A stretch of 12,998 nucleotides of DNA, from NCBI GenBank assembly GCA_028282045.1, contig JANQIS010000192.1, positions 1-12,998 on the forward strand. The letters are read 5' to 3'. Source of the DNA: Gammaproteobacteria bacterium. Lineage in GTDB: Bacteria > Pseudomonadota > Gammaproteobacteria > Francisellales > CACEW01. A model generated the notes under the pieces. It did no database searches, had not been told where the DNA came from, and worked only from the letters and a program-made list of their open reading frames with translations. The position numbers and the translations under genes are program-made. Positions 1 to 7,834 of this stretch are shown piece after piece (position 1 is the stretch's first letter; each line of letters opens with the position of its first letter).

Positions 1-2
1 TC

Positions 3-2168
3 CAACAAGCATTTCAAAGGTTACAAACGGCTGCGGTAGCAGCGGCTGATGATGTAGAGCAACCCAGTATTGCTGACTATCTGACAAGAGGTGAAATGCC
101 GCCGGTTGATCATTGGATGACAATGCGTGATATGACCGATTTGCTTGGTGAACAAATGACAGAGCCTACAGCGATAACTGTTCCTGGTACTGTAATCTTA
201 CCGCCATGTGTTGCTGAGGATGATTCATTTCCTATTATGATGAATCATGTCCGTGCGTGTGCGCGTGAGTTAGGCGGTGCGATTCATTTCCAATCCCCAA
301 TGCTGGTAGGGCATTCTCATTGGGTGAGGGTGAGCGGCACCATGAGTGCTGCTGGTGTATTGACAGCAGAGGTGCACAATACCCTGGGCGATGCTTCTCG
401 TAACCGTGACATTGGCGCAATAGAAAGCGCTGAGCCCCAGTATAAAGGTATTGCCAACGCGCTTGCTGTATCACCACCAACCTCTGGTGCAAGGTTAGTG
501 TGTAACGGGCAGCAGGATACCGGTTGGTCATGCGGTTATATGGCAAGTGCTGCGTTGCTCGATGCTCCGCTAGCTCAGGCAGAGTTCGTTGCAGTTGATT
601 GGTGTATTCAAACAATTGCAGCTAATAAAGGCTTATTGTTGCCAACAGTGATATCAACGGTGGTATCAATATTTACAGAAAAAGTTCTGAATGATTTAGA
701 GTCCTATATATTTCCATTACTCATAACACGGGGAATTATAAGGGAAGATGGCAGCTTGCTGGCGACAAAAGAAAAATATGCTACTCCTGTGGATAATATC
801 AAGTTATTACTAGAAAACCTTCGCGAGCATGGGCTTAAGGATATTGACGGGGATGAAGAAAAGAGAGAAGCAGCCCTATTAATGGTCAATAACAGCTTAG
901 AGCAACTCCAAGCCCATATTTTGAATATTCTTGAATTAAAGAAAGGCACAGGAACAATGAAAAAATTCTCACGTGACCTTGTTCCCATTTTAAGTAGTAT
1001 AAGCAATTTGAAATTGATGCGTGAGCGCATTGATGCTAGATATAAAATTTTAGCAAAGAAACAACAGATTTCCCATTTGCAAACCGAGATGGGTGAGTTA
1101 ATTTCTATTAATAAATATAGTGAATCTAGCGGGTTTCATGTGAAGTTAAGTGAATATATAGAACAATATATCTTTTTGCCAGAAGATACCAACGAAGCTA
1201 ACCAAGTTACAGAATCAATTAAAAAAATATGTGGTGACCGCCAATTAAATATTATGCCTTTTTGTGACATTCCTGTTCCTAGCTCTGAAACAGCGACTAA
1301 AAGCAATAGAAAAATAGATGAATGTTATGAAATACTTATTGCGCCTCTTAAGGAGTTTATTGCTGAAAACAGGCAAGATATTGAACAAGATCAGTCGTTA
1401 AAGAAATTAGTCCATACCATGCAACTTCTTGTAGAACTCTGTGCTGCCGGGAAAAACTGCAAGAAAACAACGCTTTTAAAAAAACATGTAGAAGATATAA
1501 AAATTGTTTTCGCATCCCTATTGAATAGCTTGACACTAAATATATCCTCACTGCGTAAAACCAAACCTATTGTTATCCCTCTATATACAAGCTATTCTAG
1601 CTTCCTTGAGACTATGGCAAATTCTAAATCCCTAAGGTTTGAGAAGCTCTTAAAATCAATTATTGATCTACAGGCGCAGAGAGATATGGCAAAACAGTTA
1701 TTGCTGACTCTTGAGTTCTCAAGTAGCATTTCACCTGCTAAATCCCAGGCAGTGTCAAGCAACCCTGGTGATATCCAGTGTGCGCAATTGGCCCAAAAGG
1801 GAAAGGAGCCACCCCCTGTTAGTACTTGTTTTTTCCAAAATGATAGTGCTGATCACGATATGATGAAAAAACTTAAGCGATCAATGCATGCTTTGCTTAA
1901 AGATGCAAAGAGTAAAGCGAGCTGTGATTATTTAAAAATATCGCTCGATACTGCAATTAACTATGCTACTAGTGATGCAGTGGATAATAAAGAACTATTA
2001 GAGAAGCTGATCATCAAACCATTAAGGTATATGCACGTTACCAACTTTGATATGCCTACTGAAGATCGAAATTTACTGAATCAATTATTGGTGAAGCTAG
2101 AGGATGCTCTCACGCAGGATGCATCATTGGCAGTTGCTCCCCCAATGCGCCTATGCCTTATCCTGTAA
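3..2168 (+). CDS. CE-clan cysteine protease-like protein with C-terminal CAAX box, putative effector (5' partial)
   Basis: Probable host-directed cysteine protease or deubiquitinase-like effector. The frame is open to the left edge, so the gene probably starts outside the window; an internal ATG at 96 preceded by AAGAGGTG (85-92) is a possible alternative start. Residues are numbered from that ATG. His75-Trp76 (318-320), Asn95 in HNTLGD (378-380), Gln140 and Cys146 in QQDTGWSCGY (531-533) match the His/Asp-or-Asn/Gln/Cys order of Ulp1- and YopJ-type peptidases, with Gln exactly six residues before Cys as in Ulp1. Residues ~165-690 are mostly helical, with likely coiled coil at ~230-340, and match no family I know. 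The protein ends in Cys-Leu-Ile-Leu, a CAAX box whose final Leu favours geranylgeranylation. It converges on the kinase-like gene with 36 bases between. The motifs are seen; protease activity, secretion and prenylation are inferred. Confidence 0.72.
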   Translation, partial: QQAFQRLQTAAVAAADDVEQPSIADYLTRGEMPPVDHWMTMRDMTDLLGEQMTEPTAITVPGTVILPPCVAEDDSFPIMMNHVRACARELGGAIHFQSPMLVGHSHWVRVSGTMSAAGVLTAEVHNTLGDASRNRDIGAIESAEPQYKGIANALAVSPPTSGARLVCNGQQDTGWSCGYMASAALLDAPLAQAEFVAVDWCIQTIAANKGLLLPTVISTVVSIFTEKVLNDLESYIFPLLITRGIIREDGSLLATKEKYATPVDNIKLLLENLREHGLKDIDGDEEKREAALLMVNNSLEQLQAHILNILELKKGTGTMKKFSRDLVPILSSISNLKLMRERIDARYKILAKKQQISHLQTEMGELISINKYSESSGFHVKLSEYIEQYIFLPEDTNEANQVTESIKKICGDRQLNIMPFCDIPVPSSETATKSNRKIDECYEILIAPLKEFIAENRQDIEQDQSLKKLVHTMQLLVELCAAGKNCKKTTLLKKHVEDIKIVFASLLNSLTLNISSLRKTKPIVIPLYTSYSSFLETMANSKSLRFEKLLKSIIDLQAQRDMAKQLLLTLEFSSSISPAKSQAVSSNPGDIQCAQLAQKGKEPPPVSTCFFQNDSADHDMMKKLKRSMHALLKDAKSKASCDYLKISLDTAINYATSDAVDNKELLEKLIIKPLRYMHVTNFDMPTEDRNLLNQLLVKLEDALTQDASLAVAPPMRLCLIL

Positions 2169-2204
2169 TTTTATAACATGGTTATCTGGCAGGTGTTAAT
2201 GTAA

Positions 2205-4361
2205 CTATACGGATACGGGCGGCACCTGGTGAGAGGTCGTTGTTAATATGGGGTTTACCCGCTGAAGTTCGGCACGGCACTGATCAAGCCACGGTGTTGT
2301 CAATTTAAGGTTTGCCTGTTTTGAGCGAGAAGAGTGAAATACAGATTTTATGCAGTCAATTAATTTTGCTAAGAAAGTCGCAGCATCTGGATTTTTACCT
2401 TTAATTCGTGCTTGTGCTCTGGTAATAGCCGGCATCAGAGTGGTATGGTTTCTGTGTATATGCTCTAGTAGTTTTCTAGACGGTGCATATCTGTCATCCA
2501 AATTGATTACGGGTATCGTATAAGTTTCTTCATAACCTATGTGGTTACCTGGTCTCCTGGACAGGGTTTTATCCAGTTGCGGATATTGGTTTTTTGTATA
2601 TAACTGTTCCAAATAAGGGTCATTCTTAATTGTACCATCTCGATTCAGAATTGATTTTGCATCTCTAGCCAATGCCCCAATTTCAAATAGTTCTAACTGA
2701 AGCGCTTCTCTTAGTGTTACATAGGCGCTGGCATCATCGGAATTAAAATTACCCTGGTCAGCATCATCTATAAATTTAATCAGTGCTGCTGCATGATTCA
2801 TAAAGTCTCTATAGGTTATATGTCGTTTAATAGCTGGTGGAGAGTTAGGGTTTATGCGATAAAAATCCAGCTCATACTGAAGCCTTTTGGCATCCAGTTG
2901 CGCTTTAGAAGATGTTTCTACTGGGGCATGATTTGTGTGGTTCTTGGTATGCTCCTGTTCGGGCCTTGTACTACCGGTAGATGCTTGAGTGTCTTCTATC
3001 TCTACACCCAAGTTATGTAAGATAGACTGTAGCCTGCGCCGGTTTTGTGATAAGAAATTCACATGATAGTCAAATATGACTCGAGCCTCATTGCTTGGGC
3101 TTAAAACATAGCCAGTGAGCAATTTACTGATAAGCTCTTTATATTTAGCTTCTTCTCCTGGGGTTGATAGTGGTATGGTACTAGAAGCTGCTCGTGATAG
3201 GGCCTGTTGCACTTCTCGTTGATAAAGGTTTCGATGCCTTAACTGCATGGCACGAATCAAATAAGCATTTTGTTGCGAGATTGCTGTATTTGCGCCATTT
3301 GTAATCTGACTTCTTACTGTATGAGCCGCTTGGAGCGCTACCGGTGCAGGCTTTGCTGGGTCAAAACGTCTGGTTACCTGTAATGGTACAGGGTTGCCCT
3401 TAATGAGTGCACCAATAATAGATTCATTCATCTGAGGCTCTAACTCATTGGGTATAGGCTTGGTGTGAGTCAATGCTTGCAAGCGAGATGTAGCATAATC
3501 ATGATCTATTTTTGAGTATTGAAAATCTCCGTGCCCATTCGTCGATATCCCATTATTACACTGATGATTATCACCGTCAGGACATAACATTAATGCAACA
3601 TCCATTCCTGCCCTTCCATGGACAAAGTAGTAAGCCATTTGTTCTAAGGTTAACTCTTCCCCATGAATAGTTGCTCGGGTCGAGTTATTAAAAATAGCAT
3701 CAAAGTCAGAAACAAATTCAAGATATTGCGCCTCTGATAGATCAGTATCTGGATCTTCTAACCCCTTGAGTATGGGCTGGTATTTTTTAAGAAAGGCTTG
3801 TATTTGTTTTGTTAATGCCTGCGAGTGTATATTAGCATTAGCACTGCCCTCAGAAGTATGTGATGCTGGTGTTATAACGCCTTGTGTTAGGAGATCGAGT
3901 AATTTTTTTGTTTCAGTAAAACTATTTAATCCTACCGATGCAGCGCCAATAATAGAAGTCGTTCCAGTGGTCTCATCTTTGCTGGTTATAAGGCGAGTTT
4001 CAGAAACTGAGCCAAACTGGCCATACCACATTTCTGACAACATCGATGTGATCGTATGGTATCGATCCTGGGGGTTCTCATACAGTTTGCAAAAATAGGT
4101 TTCAGATCTATCTTCGTTGAAACCTTTTATAACAGCATGGGCGGATTGGGTAACATCATGGTGGCCTGTATCAAAATTTATACTTTTAATATCAATGCAA
4201 CCAACATGAAAGGGTGCTTTAGCCTTAGCAATATCTGTTCTGGGGACTTGTGTTTGTGACTGATTATGTGAATTATGGCCTTCAGAGCTGTGTGAACCTA
4301 CTTTGGTATCGCTCTGGTGGCGGTTCTGGGAGGCTAAAAGACTTGAAGATAGAGCTAACAT
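2205..4361 (-). CDS. Kinase-fold (PI-kinase/HipA-like) protein, putative effector
   Basis: A 718-residue protein that I read as a eukaryotic-like kinase. Lys92 in FCKLYE fits the ATP-binding lysine and Glu110 in SEMWYG the helix-C glutamate. GDNHQCNNGI at 263-272 reproduces the GDxHxxN catalytic loop of phosphoinositide-type kinases (Asp264, His266, Asn269). KIDHDYA at 284-290 stands where the metal-binding Asp of the DFG motif should be (Asp286). This pattern resembles kinase-like Legionella effectors such as the LepB N-terminal domain. Residues 1-49 are Ser/Gln/His-rich and probably disordered; ~300-718 are helical and unrecognised, with a polar linker at ~456-490. The start is supported by AAGGA ten bases upstream. 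Its own promoter and palindromes lie in the divergent spacer. Substrate (lipid or protein) cannot be told. Kinase fold fairly sure; secretion is inference. Confidence 0.7.
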   Translation of the reverse strand: MLALSSSLLASQNRHQSDTKVGSHSSEGHNSHNQSQTQVPRTDIAKAKAPFHVGCIDIKSINFDTGHHDVTQSAHAVIKGFNEDRSETYFCKLYENPQDRYHTITSMLSEMWYGQFGSVSETRLITSKDETTGTTSIIGAASVGLNSFTETKKLLDLLTQGVITPASHTSEGSANANIHSQALTKQIQAFLKKYQPILKGLEDPDTDLSEAQYLEFVSDFDAIFNNSTRATIHGEELTLEQMAYYFVHGRAGMDVALMLCPDGDNHQCNNGISTNGHGDFQYSKIDHDYATSRLQALTHTKPIPNELEPQMNESIIGALIKGNPVPLQVTRRFDPAKPAPVALQAAHTVRSQITNGANTAISQQNAYLIRAMQLRHRNLYQREVQQALSRAASSTIPLSTPGEEAKYKELISKLLTGYVLSPSNEARVIFDYHVNFLSQNRRRLQSILHNLGVEIEDTQASTGSTRPEQEHTKNHTNHAPVETSSKAQLDAKRLQYELDFYRINPNSPPAIKRHITYRDFMNHAAALIKFIDDADQGNFNSDDASAYVTLREALQLELFEIGALARDAKSILNRDGTIKNDPYLEQLYTKNQYPQLDKTLSRRPGNHIGYEETYTIPVINLDDRYAPSRKLLEHIHRNHTTLMPAITRAQARIKGKNPDAATFLAKLIDCIKSVFHSSRSKQANLKLTTPWLDQCRAELQRVNPILTTTSHQVPPVSV

Positions 4362-4401
4362 TTTGAAATCATCCTTGATTACATCTAATGTCTATTTCAA
4401 A

Positions 4402-4460
4402 TGATTACACGAATGTTTGGTGTAATGAATTCATTAATAATGCTAGATTTAAGTTAAATC
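4402..4460. repeat. Cluster of palindromes over the kinase-like gene promoter (candidate operators)
   Basis: Three symmetric elements lie within 59 bases: an inverted repeat TGATTACAC/GTGTAATGA (4402-4410 and 4420-4428, one mismatch), a perfect 14-base palindrome TAATGAATTCATTA (4423-4436), and a perfect 15-base palindrome GATTTAAGTTAAATC (4446-4460). The last covers the spacer and part of the -35 of the predicted minus promoter; the second covers part of its -10 and its start region. That placement is what repressor operators look like. The regulator is unknown. Confidence 0.45.
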
Positions 4461-4462
4461 AA
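4434..4462 (-). promoter_or_regulatory. Candidate sigma70 promoter of the kinase-like gene
   Basis: On the minus strand TTGATT (4457-4462) and TATTAA (4434-4439) are separated by exactly 17 bases; each matches the consensus at four of six positions. The predicted start near 4427 would give a leader of about 65 bases. The region is AT-rich, so chance matches are possible, but the spacing and overlap with two palindromes support it. Confidence 0.4.
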
Positions 4463-4524
4463 TTTCACCAGATAATTCCCAGCCGCCAGGATTGGCGAAG
4501 TGGTTTGATAGGCAGTTAAAGAGA

Positions 4525-4554
4525 TTGAGTTTATAACGTTATTTAATATATGAT
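4525..4554 (+). promoter_or_regulatory. Candidate promoter of the CMD-family gene
   Basis: TTGAGT (4525-4530) and TATGAT (4549-4554, one mismatch to TATAAT) are separated by 18 bases. Transcription would start near 4561, leaving a leader of about 115 bases before the ATG at 4677. This is a consensus match only. Confidence 0.35.
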
Positions 4555-4676
4555 ATCTTGAGCGAAATACGCAAAATCGTTAGGAAACTATCATCTTATA
4601 ACTCTATACAATACGTTAAAGTAATGAATTGAGTTAGATAGAATCTAAGTATTGTTATATTGGTACAGGAGGAAGT

Positions 4677-5051
4677 ATGAGTGAAGCGAAAGCAAAAACG
4701 GTTTTCAATAAAATTTTTGGTGAAGCCAAGGCAGAAGAGATCGCTGAGTTTTTAGAGACACTTTCACCGCGTTTGGGGAAAATTGGCATTACTCATCCTT
4801 TTGGTGAGTTTTATGTACATGAAGATCGCTTGGATTTAAGGACACGCGAGTTAGTGACTATCTCGACTTTAGTCACTCAGGGTACATTGCCACAGCTAAA
4901 GATTCATATTCATGGTGCTTTAAATGTTGGCTGTACGCGTGAAGAGACTGAAGAGACCATTTTGCAACTCAGTGTTTATGTGGGCATGCCCAAAACCATC
5001 AACGCATTGGTAGTCATGCGTGAAACGTTTGATACATTGGCATTATCCTGA
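4677..5051 (+). CDS. Carboxymuconolactone decarboxylase (CMD/AhpD-like) family protein
   Basis: A 124-residue cytosolic protein of the CMD fold, about the length of PcaC-type proteins. RTRELVTISTLV at 56-67 (Glu58) followed by LKIHIHGALNVGCTREE at 74-90 is the family signature, with His77 and His79 in the conserved helix. There is no CxxC pair, so it is not a classical AhpD peroxidase. Cys86 sits in the loop where relatives usually carry Ala, so a redox role is not supported. Many such stand-alone CMD proteins have unknown substrates, and no aromatic-degradation genes lie nearby. The start is firm: AGGAGG at 4667-4672 lies four bases before the ATG, the strongest ribosome binding site in the window. 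It converges on barA with eight bases between and no obvious terminator. Confidence 0.85.
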   Translation: MSEAKAKTVFNKIFGEAKAEEIAEFLETLSPRLGKIGITHPFGEFYVHEDRLDLRTRELVTISTLVTQGTLPQLKIHIHGALNVGCTREETEETILQLSVYVGMPKTINALVVMRETFDTLALS

Positions 5052-5059
5052 CATTAGCA

Positions 5060-7834
5060 TTATAAATTTTGAATTGCGGTTAGCGTTTTGTTAATTATCA
5101 CCGTAGCATGTTCATAGTCTGCGTTAATACTCGCCTGATTCGCTTTGGTTTTCAGTGCATGCTCAAGCTGTCTGGCTGCTTGTTTTAATGCCGGAGTACC
5201 ACAATAACAAGCTGCGCCGTGAATACGATGAATAACGGATTGTAGGGTTTTGTCGTCGTGTAGTGCAAAAGCCTGGGTGAGGTTCTCAAGATCTTCCGGT
5301 AAAGATTTGGCCAGTAGTGTGAGCATGTCTCTAGCCGTCTTCTCATTGCCACCGGCTAAGGATTTACCTAAATCCAGATCGATCATTGGCATTTGTTCAG
5401 ATGATGTCTCAGTCGTTTGAGCCTGTTTTTGTGATTTGAGCGTAGTCTGGTGGCGCAGCCATTTTTCTAATAAGGTTTGCAGTTTATCAAATCGTAGTGG
5501 TTTACTTTGATAATCATCAAAACCCTGTTGCAGCAATTTTTGCCGTTGGCCTTCCATCACGTCAGCAGTAAGTGCCACAATGGTGGGCCTGGGGCTAAGT
5601 TGTAATAAGCGAATTTGCTGTGTTGCCTCAACACCACTCATACCGGGCATTTGGATATCCATCAGTACCATATCAAAGGGCTGGTGCTTACATAAATCAA
5701 TGGCTTGTTGACCACTGGTTGCTGTCATCACGTTTAATCCGGCTTCTTCCAGTAGGATCTTTACCAGCTTGAGGTTGGCAGGATGATCATCGACAGCCAA
5801 TACATTGCCGTTTTGCCGGCGCTGGCGTATTATTAATTTAGGCTTATCAGAGGTATCTTGCGAAGTATATTTCAGACCGCAAGCTTGTGCGATAGCAGAC
5901 AATAGACGTGATTGTATCAACGGTTTGGAGATGCCATAGCAATAATGGGTACCCCTAATAAACTGCTTTACGCTCTCATCAGAGGCATTCATCATCACAA
6001 TAAGGGGTGCTTTGGCTTTGCGTACTGGCTTGATACGCTGGATAAGCACTTTTTTATTATCGGTCTCATTGACATGCAATAAGATCAAATCATAAGGGCC
6101 TTGTGTGGGACTGATTTCTTCCAGTGTTTGTGTTGCATCGACTGTGGCTCCCATACCCTCGAGCAGTTGTAGGATAGACAAGCGTGTTGTGGTGTGGCTT
6201 TCACACACTAGGATGCGCAAACGCTCCAATCCTTCAATTACCGCCGTGGGCTGCTCAGCTTGATAGCGACATTCAAAAGTGAACCAAAAAGAGGAGCCTT
6301 TTCGGGGTGTGCTGACTACACCAATATCACCGTGCATTTTTTCTACCAGGCCCTTGCTGATGACTAATCCCAATCCGGTGCCGCCATGGCGGCGACTGGC
6401 AGAAGTATCGGCCTGCGTAAACGGTTTGAATAACTCAGCCTGTATGGCGGCATCCATACCAACACCGGTATCTTCGATGGTCACTTTAAGCAGGGCATTA
6501 CCCTGGACTAACTGCTCCTGGATTACACGGATGGTGACATGACCATTTTCAGTAAATTTAATAGCATTGTTCACCAGGTTAATAATAATCTGGCGCAGGC
6601 GTATCGGGTCAGCCAGAATATACTCCGGCACATCGGCATAAAACATTAGCCCTAGCTCGATATGCTTCTTATAAGCCAATGGTGCCATCAGTTTTAAGAC
6701 ATCTTCAATGGTTTCGCGAAAATTAATCGGTTCAGGCTTTACCGTCACTTTACCGGCTTCGATCTTGGAGAAATCTAAGACTTCATTGATGATGCTCAGT
6801 AAGCTCTGCGCCGAGGCGTGAATGGTATGTAAATAGTCTTGTTGCTCTTTATTAAGTTTGGTTTTTTGTAACAGTTCAGTAAAGCCGATAATCCCGTTCA
6901 TTGGGGTACGGATTTCATGGCTCATATTGGCCAGAAATTGTGATTTGATTTTACTGGCTTGCAAAGCCTCTTGACGGGCTTCATCCAACGCCTGGTTTTT
7001 CTGGGCCAGTTCATCCATAGCCTGGCGTAACTCTGCTGTGGCTTGGTCAATATTTTTTTGCATTTGCTCATGTGAAAGCCCTAATGCATCGGCCATGCGA
7101 TTGATGCCGGCTTTGAGAATAGAGAATTCCCCAGAGGTGTTTACACTGACACGTGAATCAAAATGGCCTTCTTTAAGCCGCTCAACCGTGCGTGTAATAT
7201 CCAGTAACGGCGTGGTAATATAACGCCCCAGCCACAGACCTAAGATAATACTGATAGCAAAGCCGATCAATGTAATTAAAATGGTAGCGGAAATGGCCTG
7301 ATATTCTTTTAAAATTTTCTCCGAGCCACTAATTTTAAGCACCAGCCAACCGACCAATTGAGTGCGCTCAAAGAAGCTTTGTGGCAGGGAATAATTCACC
7401 TGCTTATTCACGTTGATCGGTTCAAATAAAATGGGTTTAATCACCAACAAATCATTGCCGATATGCTGCATCTGAGCGCCGTTACGGTATTGTGATTTTA
7501 GGGCTGCTAATTGGTCCGGCTTTACCTTAGGCAAATCACCCGTATAAACTTGTAATTTACCATCAGGCGTATAAATCGCTGAGCTTAAGATACGGTTATA
7601 TTGAATTAATGCAGCATCCGTGACAATTTGCATGTCGCTTTTGTTTTTGGTGTAGATACCATAGAGTGCTTTAGGGGCCAGTTGATAGGCCATTACTGCA
7701 GACTCATAGCGCATATTCGTATCCAATACATGCATACGGATATTAATAAAAAAGATACTCAACAGCAGGGCGACACTAAGCGTCGGTAGTACCGTCAGTA
7801 AGATAACACGAGATTTAATGCCCCATTGCTTCAT
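5060..7834 (-). CDS. barA: BarA/GacS/LetS-type hybrid sensor histidine kinase
   Basis: An inner-membrane sensor that should phosphorylate a UvrY/GacA/LetA-type response regulator. Its 924 residues match BarA length (~918). In order: membrane helix ~10-31; periplasmic domain ~32-180; membrane helix ~181-203; HAMP ~204-256; coiled coil; HisKA with SHEIRTPMNG, His306; HATPase with Asn423, DTGVGM at 455-460 and GGTGLGL at 484-490; a degenerate receiver ~538-655, where the usual phospho-Asp is His587 (LLHVNE); a complete receiver with Asp682/Asp683, Asp726, Thr756 and Lys778; and an HPt domain with HRIHG, His869. The phosphorelay is therefore complete despite the dead first receiver. The ATG shares one base with the dedA stop and lacks a clear Shine-Dalgarno, so translation is probably coupled. 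In Legionella and Pseudomonas this family governs CsrA/RsmA small RNAs and virulence. The signal and the cognate regulator are not visible here. Confidence 0.95.
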   Translation of the reverse strand: MKQWGIKSRVILLTVLPTLSVALLLSIFFINIRMHVLDTNMRYESAVMAYQLAPKALYGIYTKNKSDMQIVTDAALIQYNRILSSAIYTPDGKLQVYTGDLPKVKPDQLAALKSQYRNGAQMQHIGNDLLVIKPILFEPINVNKQVNYSLPQSFFERTQLVGWLVLKISGSEKILKEYQAISATILITLIGFAISIILGLWLGRYITTPLLDITRTVERLKEGHFDSRVSVNTSGEFSILKAGINRMADALGLSHEQMQKNIDQATAELRQAMDELAQKNQALDEARQEALQASKIKSQFLANMSHEIRTPMNGIIGFTELLQKTKLNKEQQDYLHTIHASAQSLLSIINEVLDFSKIEAGKVTVKPEPINFRETIEDVLKLMAPLAYKKHIELGLMFYADVPEYILADPIRLRQIIINLVNNAIKFTENGHVTIRVIQEQLVQGNALLKVTIEDTGVGMDAAIQAELFKPFTQADTSASRRHGGTGLGLVISKGLVEKMHGDIGVVSTPRKGSSFWFTFECRYQAEQPTAVIEGLERLRILVCESHTTTRLSILQLLEGMGATVDATQTLEEISPTQGPYDLILLHVNETDNKKVLIQRIKPVRKAKAPLIVMMNASDESVKQFIRGTHYCYGISKPLIQSRLLSAIAQACGLKYTSQDTSDKPKLIIRQRRQNGNVLAVDDHPANLKLVKILLEEAGLNVMTATSGQQAIDLCKHQPFDMVLMDIQMPGMSGVEATQQIRLLQLSPRPTIVALTADVMEGQRQKLLQQGFDDYQSKPLRFDKLQTLLEKWLRHQTTLKSQKQAQTTETSSEQMPMIDLDLGKSLAGGNEKTARDMLTLLAKSLPEDLENLTQAFALHDDKTLQSVIHRIHGAACYCGTPALKQAARQLEHALKTKANQASINADYEHATVIINKTLTAIQNL

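Larger units (their letters stand above)
4362..4676. other. Divergent intergenic regulatory spacer
   Basis: A 315-base stretch without a gene between the kinase-like gene (minus) and the small plus-strand gene. It is AT-rich except for a GC-richer island at about 4478-4515, which contains a CGCCA/TGGCG hairpin (4484-4497, GGAT loop). It holds a candidate promoter in each direction and the symmetric elements listed separately. No ORF with a plausible ribosome binding site was seen in it. Confidence 0.7.

Noticed and set aside
2169..2205. Small inverted repeats ATAAC-ATG-GTTAT and GTTA-ATG-TAAC between the two convergent genes
   Set aside because: Stems of four to five A/T-rich pairs without T-runs are too weak to be called a bidirectional terminator.
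4446..4460. PmrA-type site upstream of the kinase-like gene
   Set aside because: The palindrome has TTTAA half-sites, but not the direct-repeat form described for Legionella and Coxiella PmrA targets, so no regulator is named.
4485..4514. Resemblance to the D-arm region of a serine tRNA (GGCGAAGTGGTTTGATAGGC)
   Set aside because: No acceptor-stem pairing, anticodon arm or T-arm follows, so it is neither a tRNA nor a convincing fragment; probably chance.
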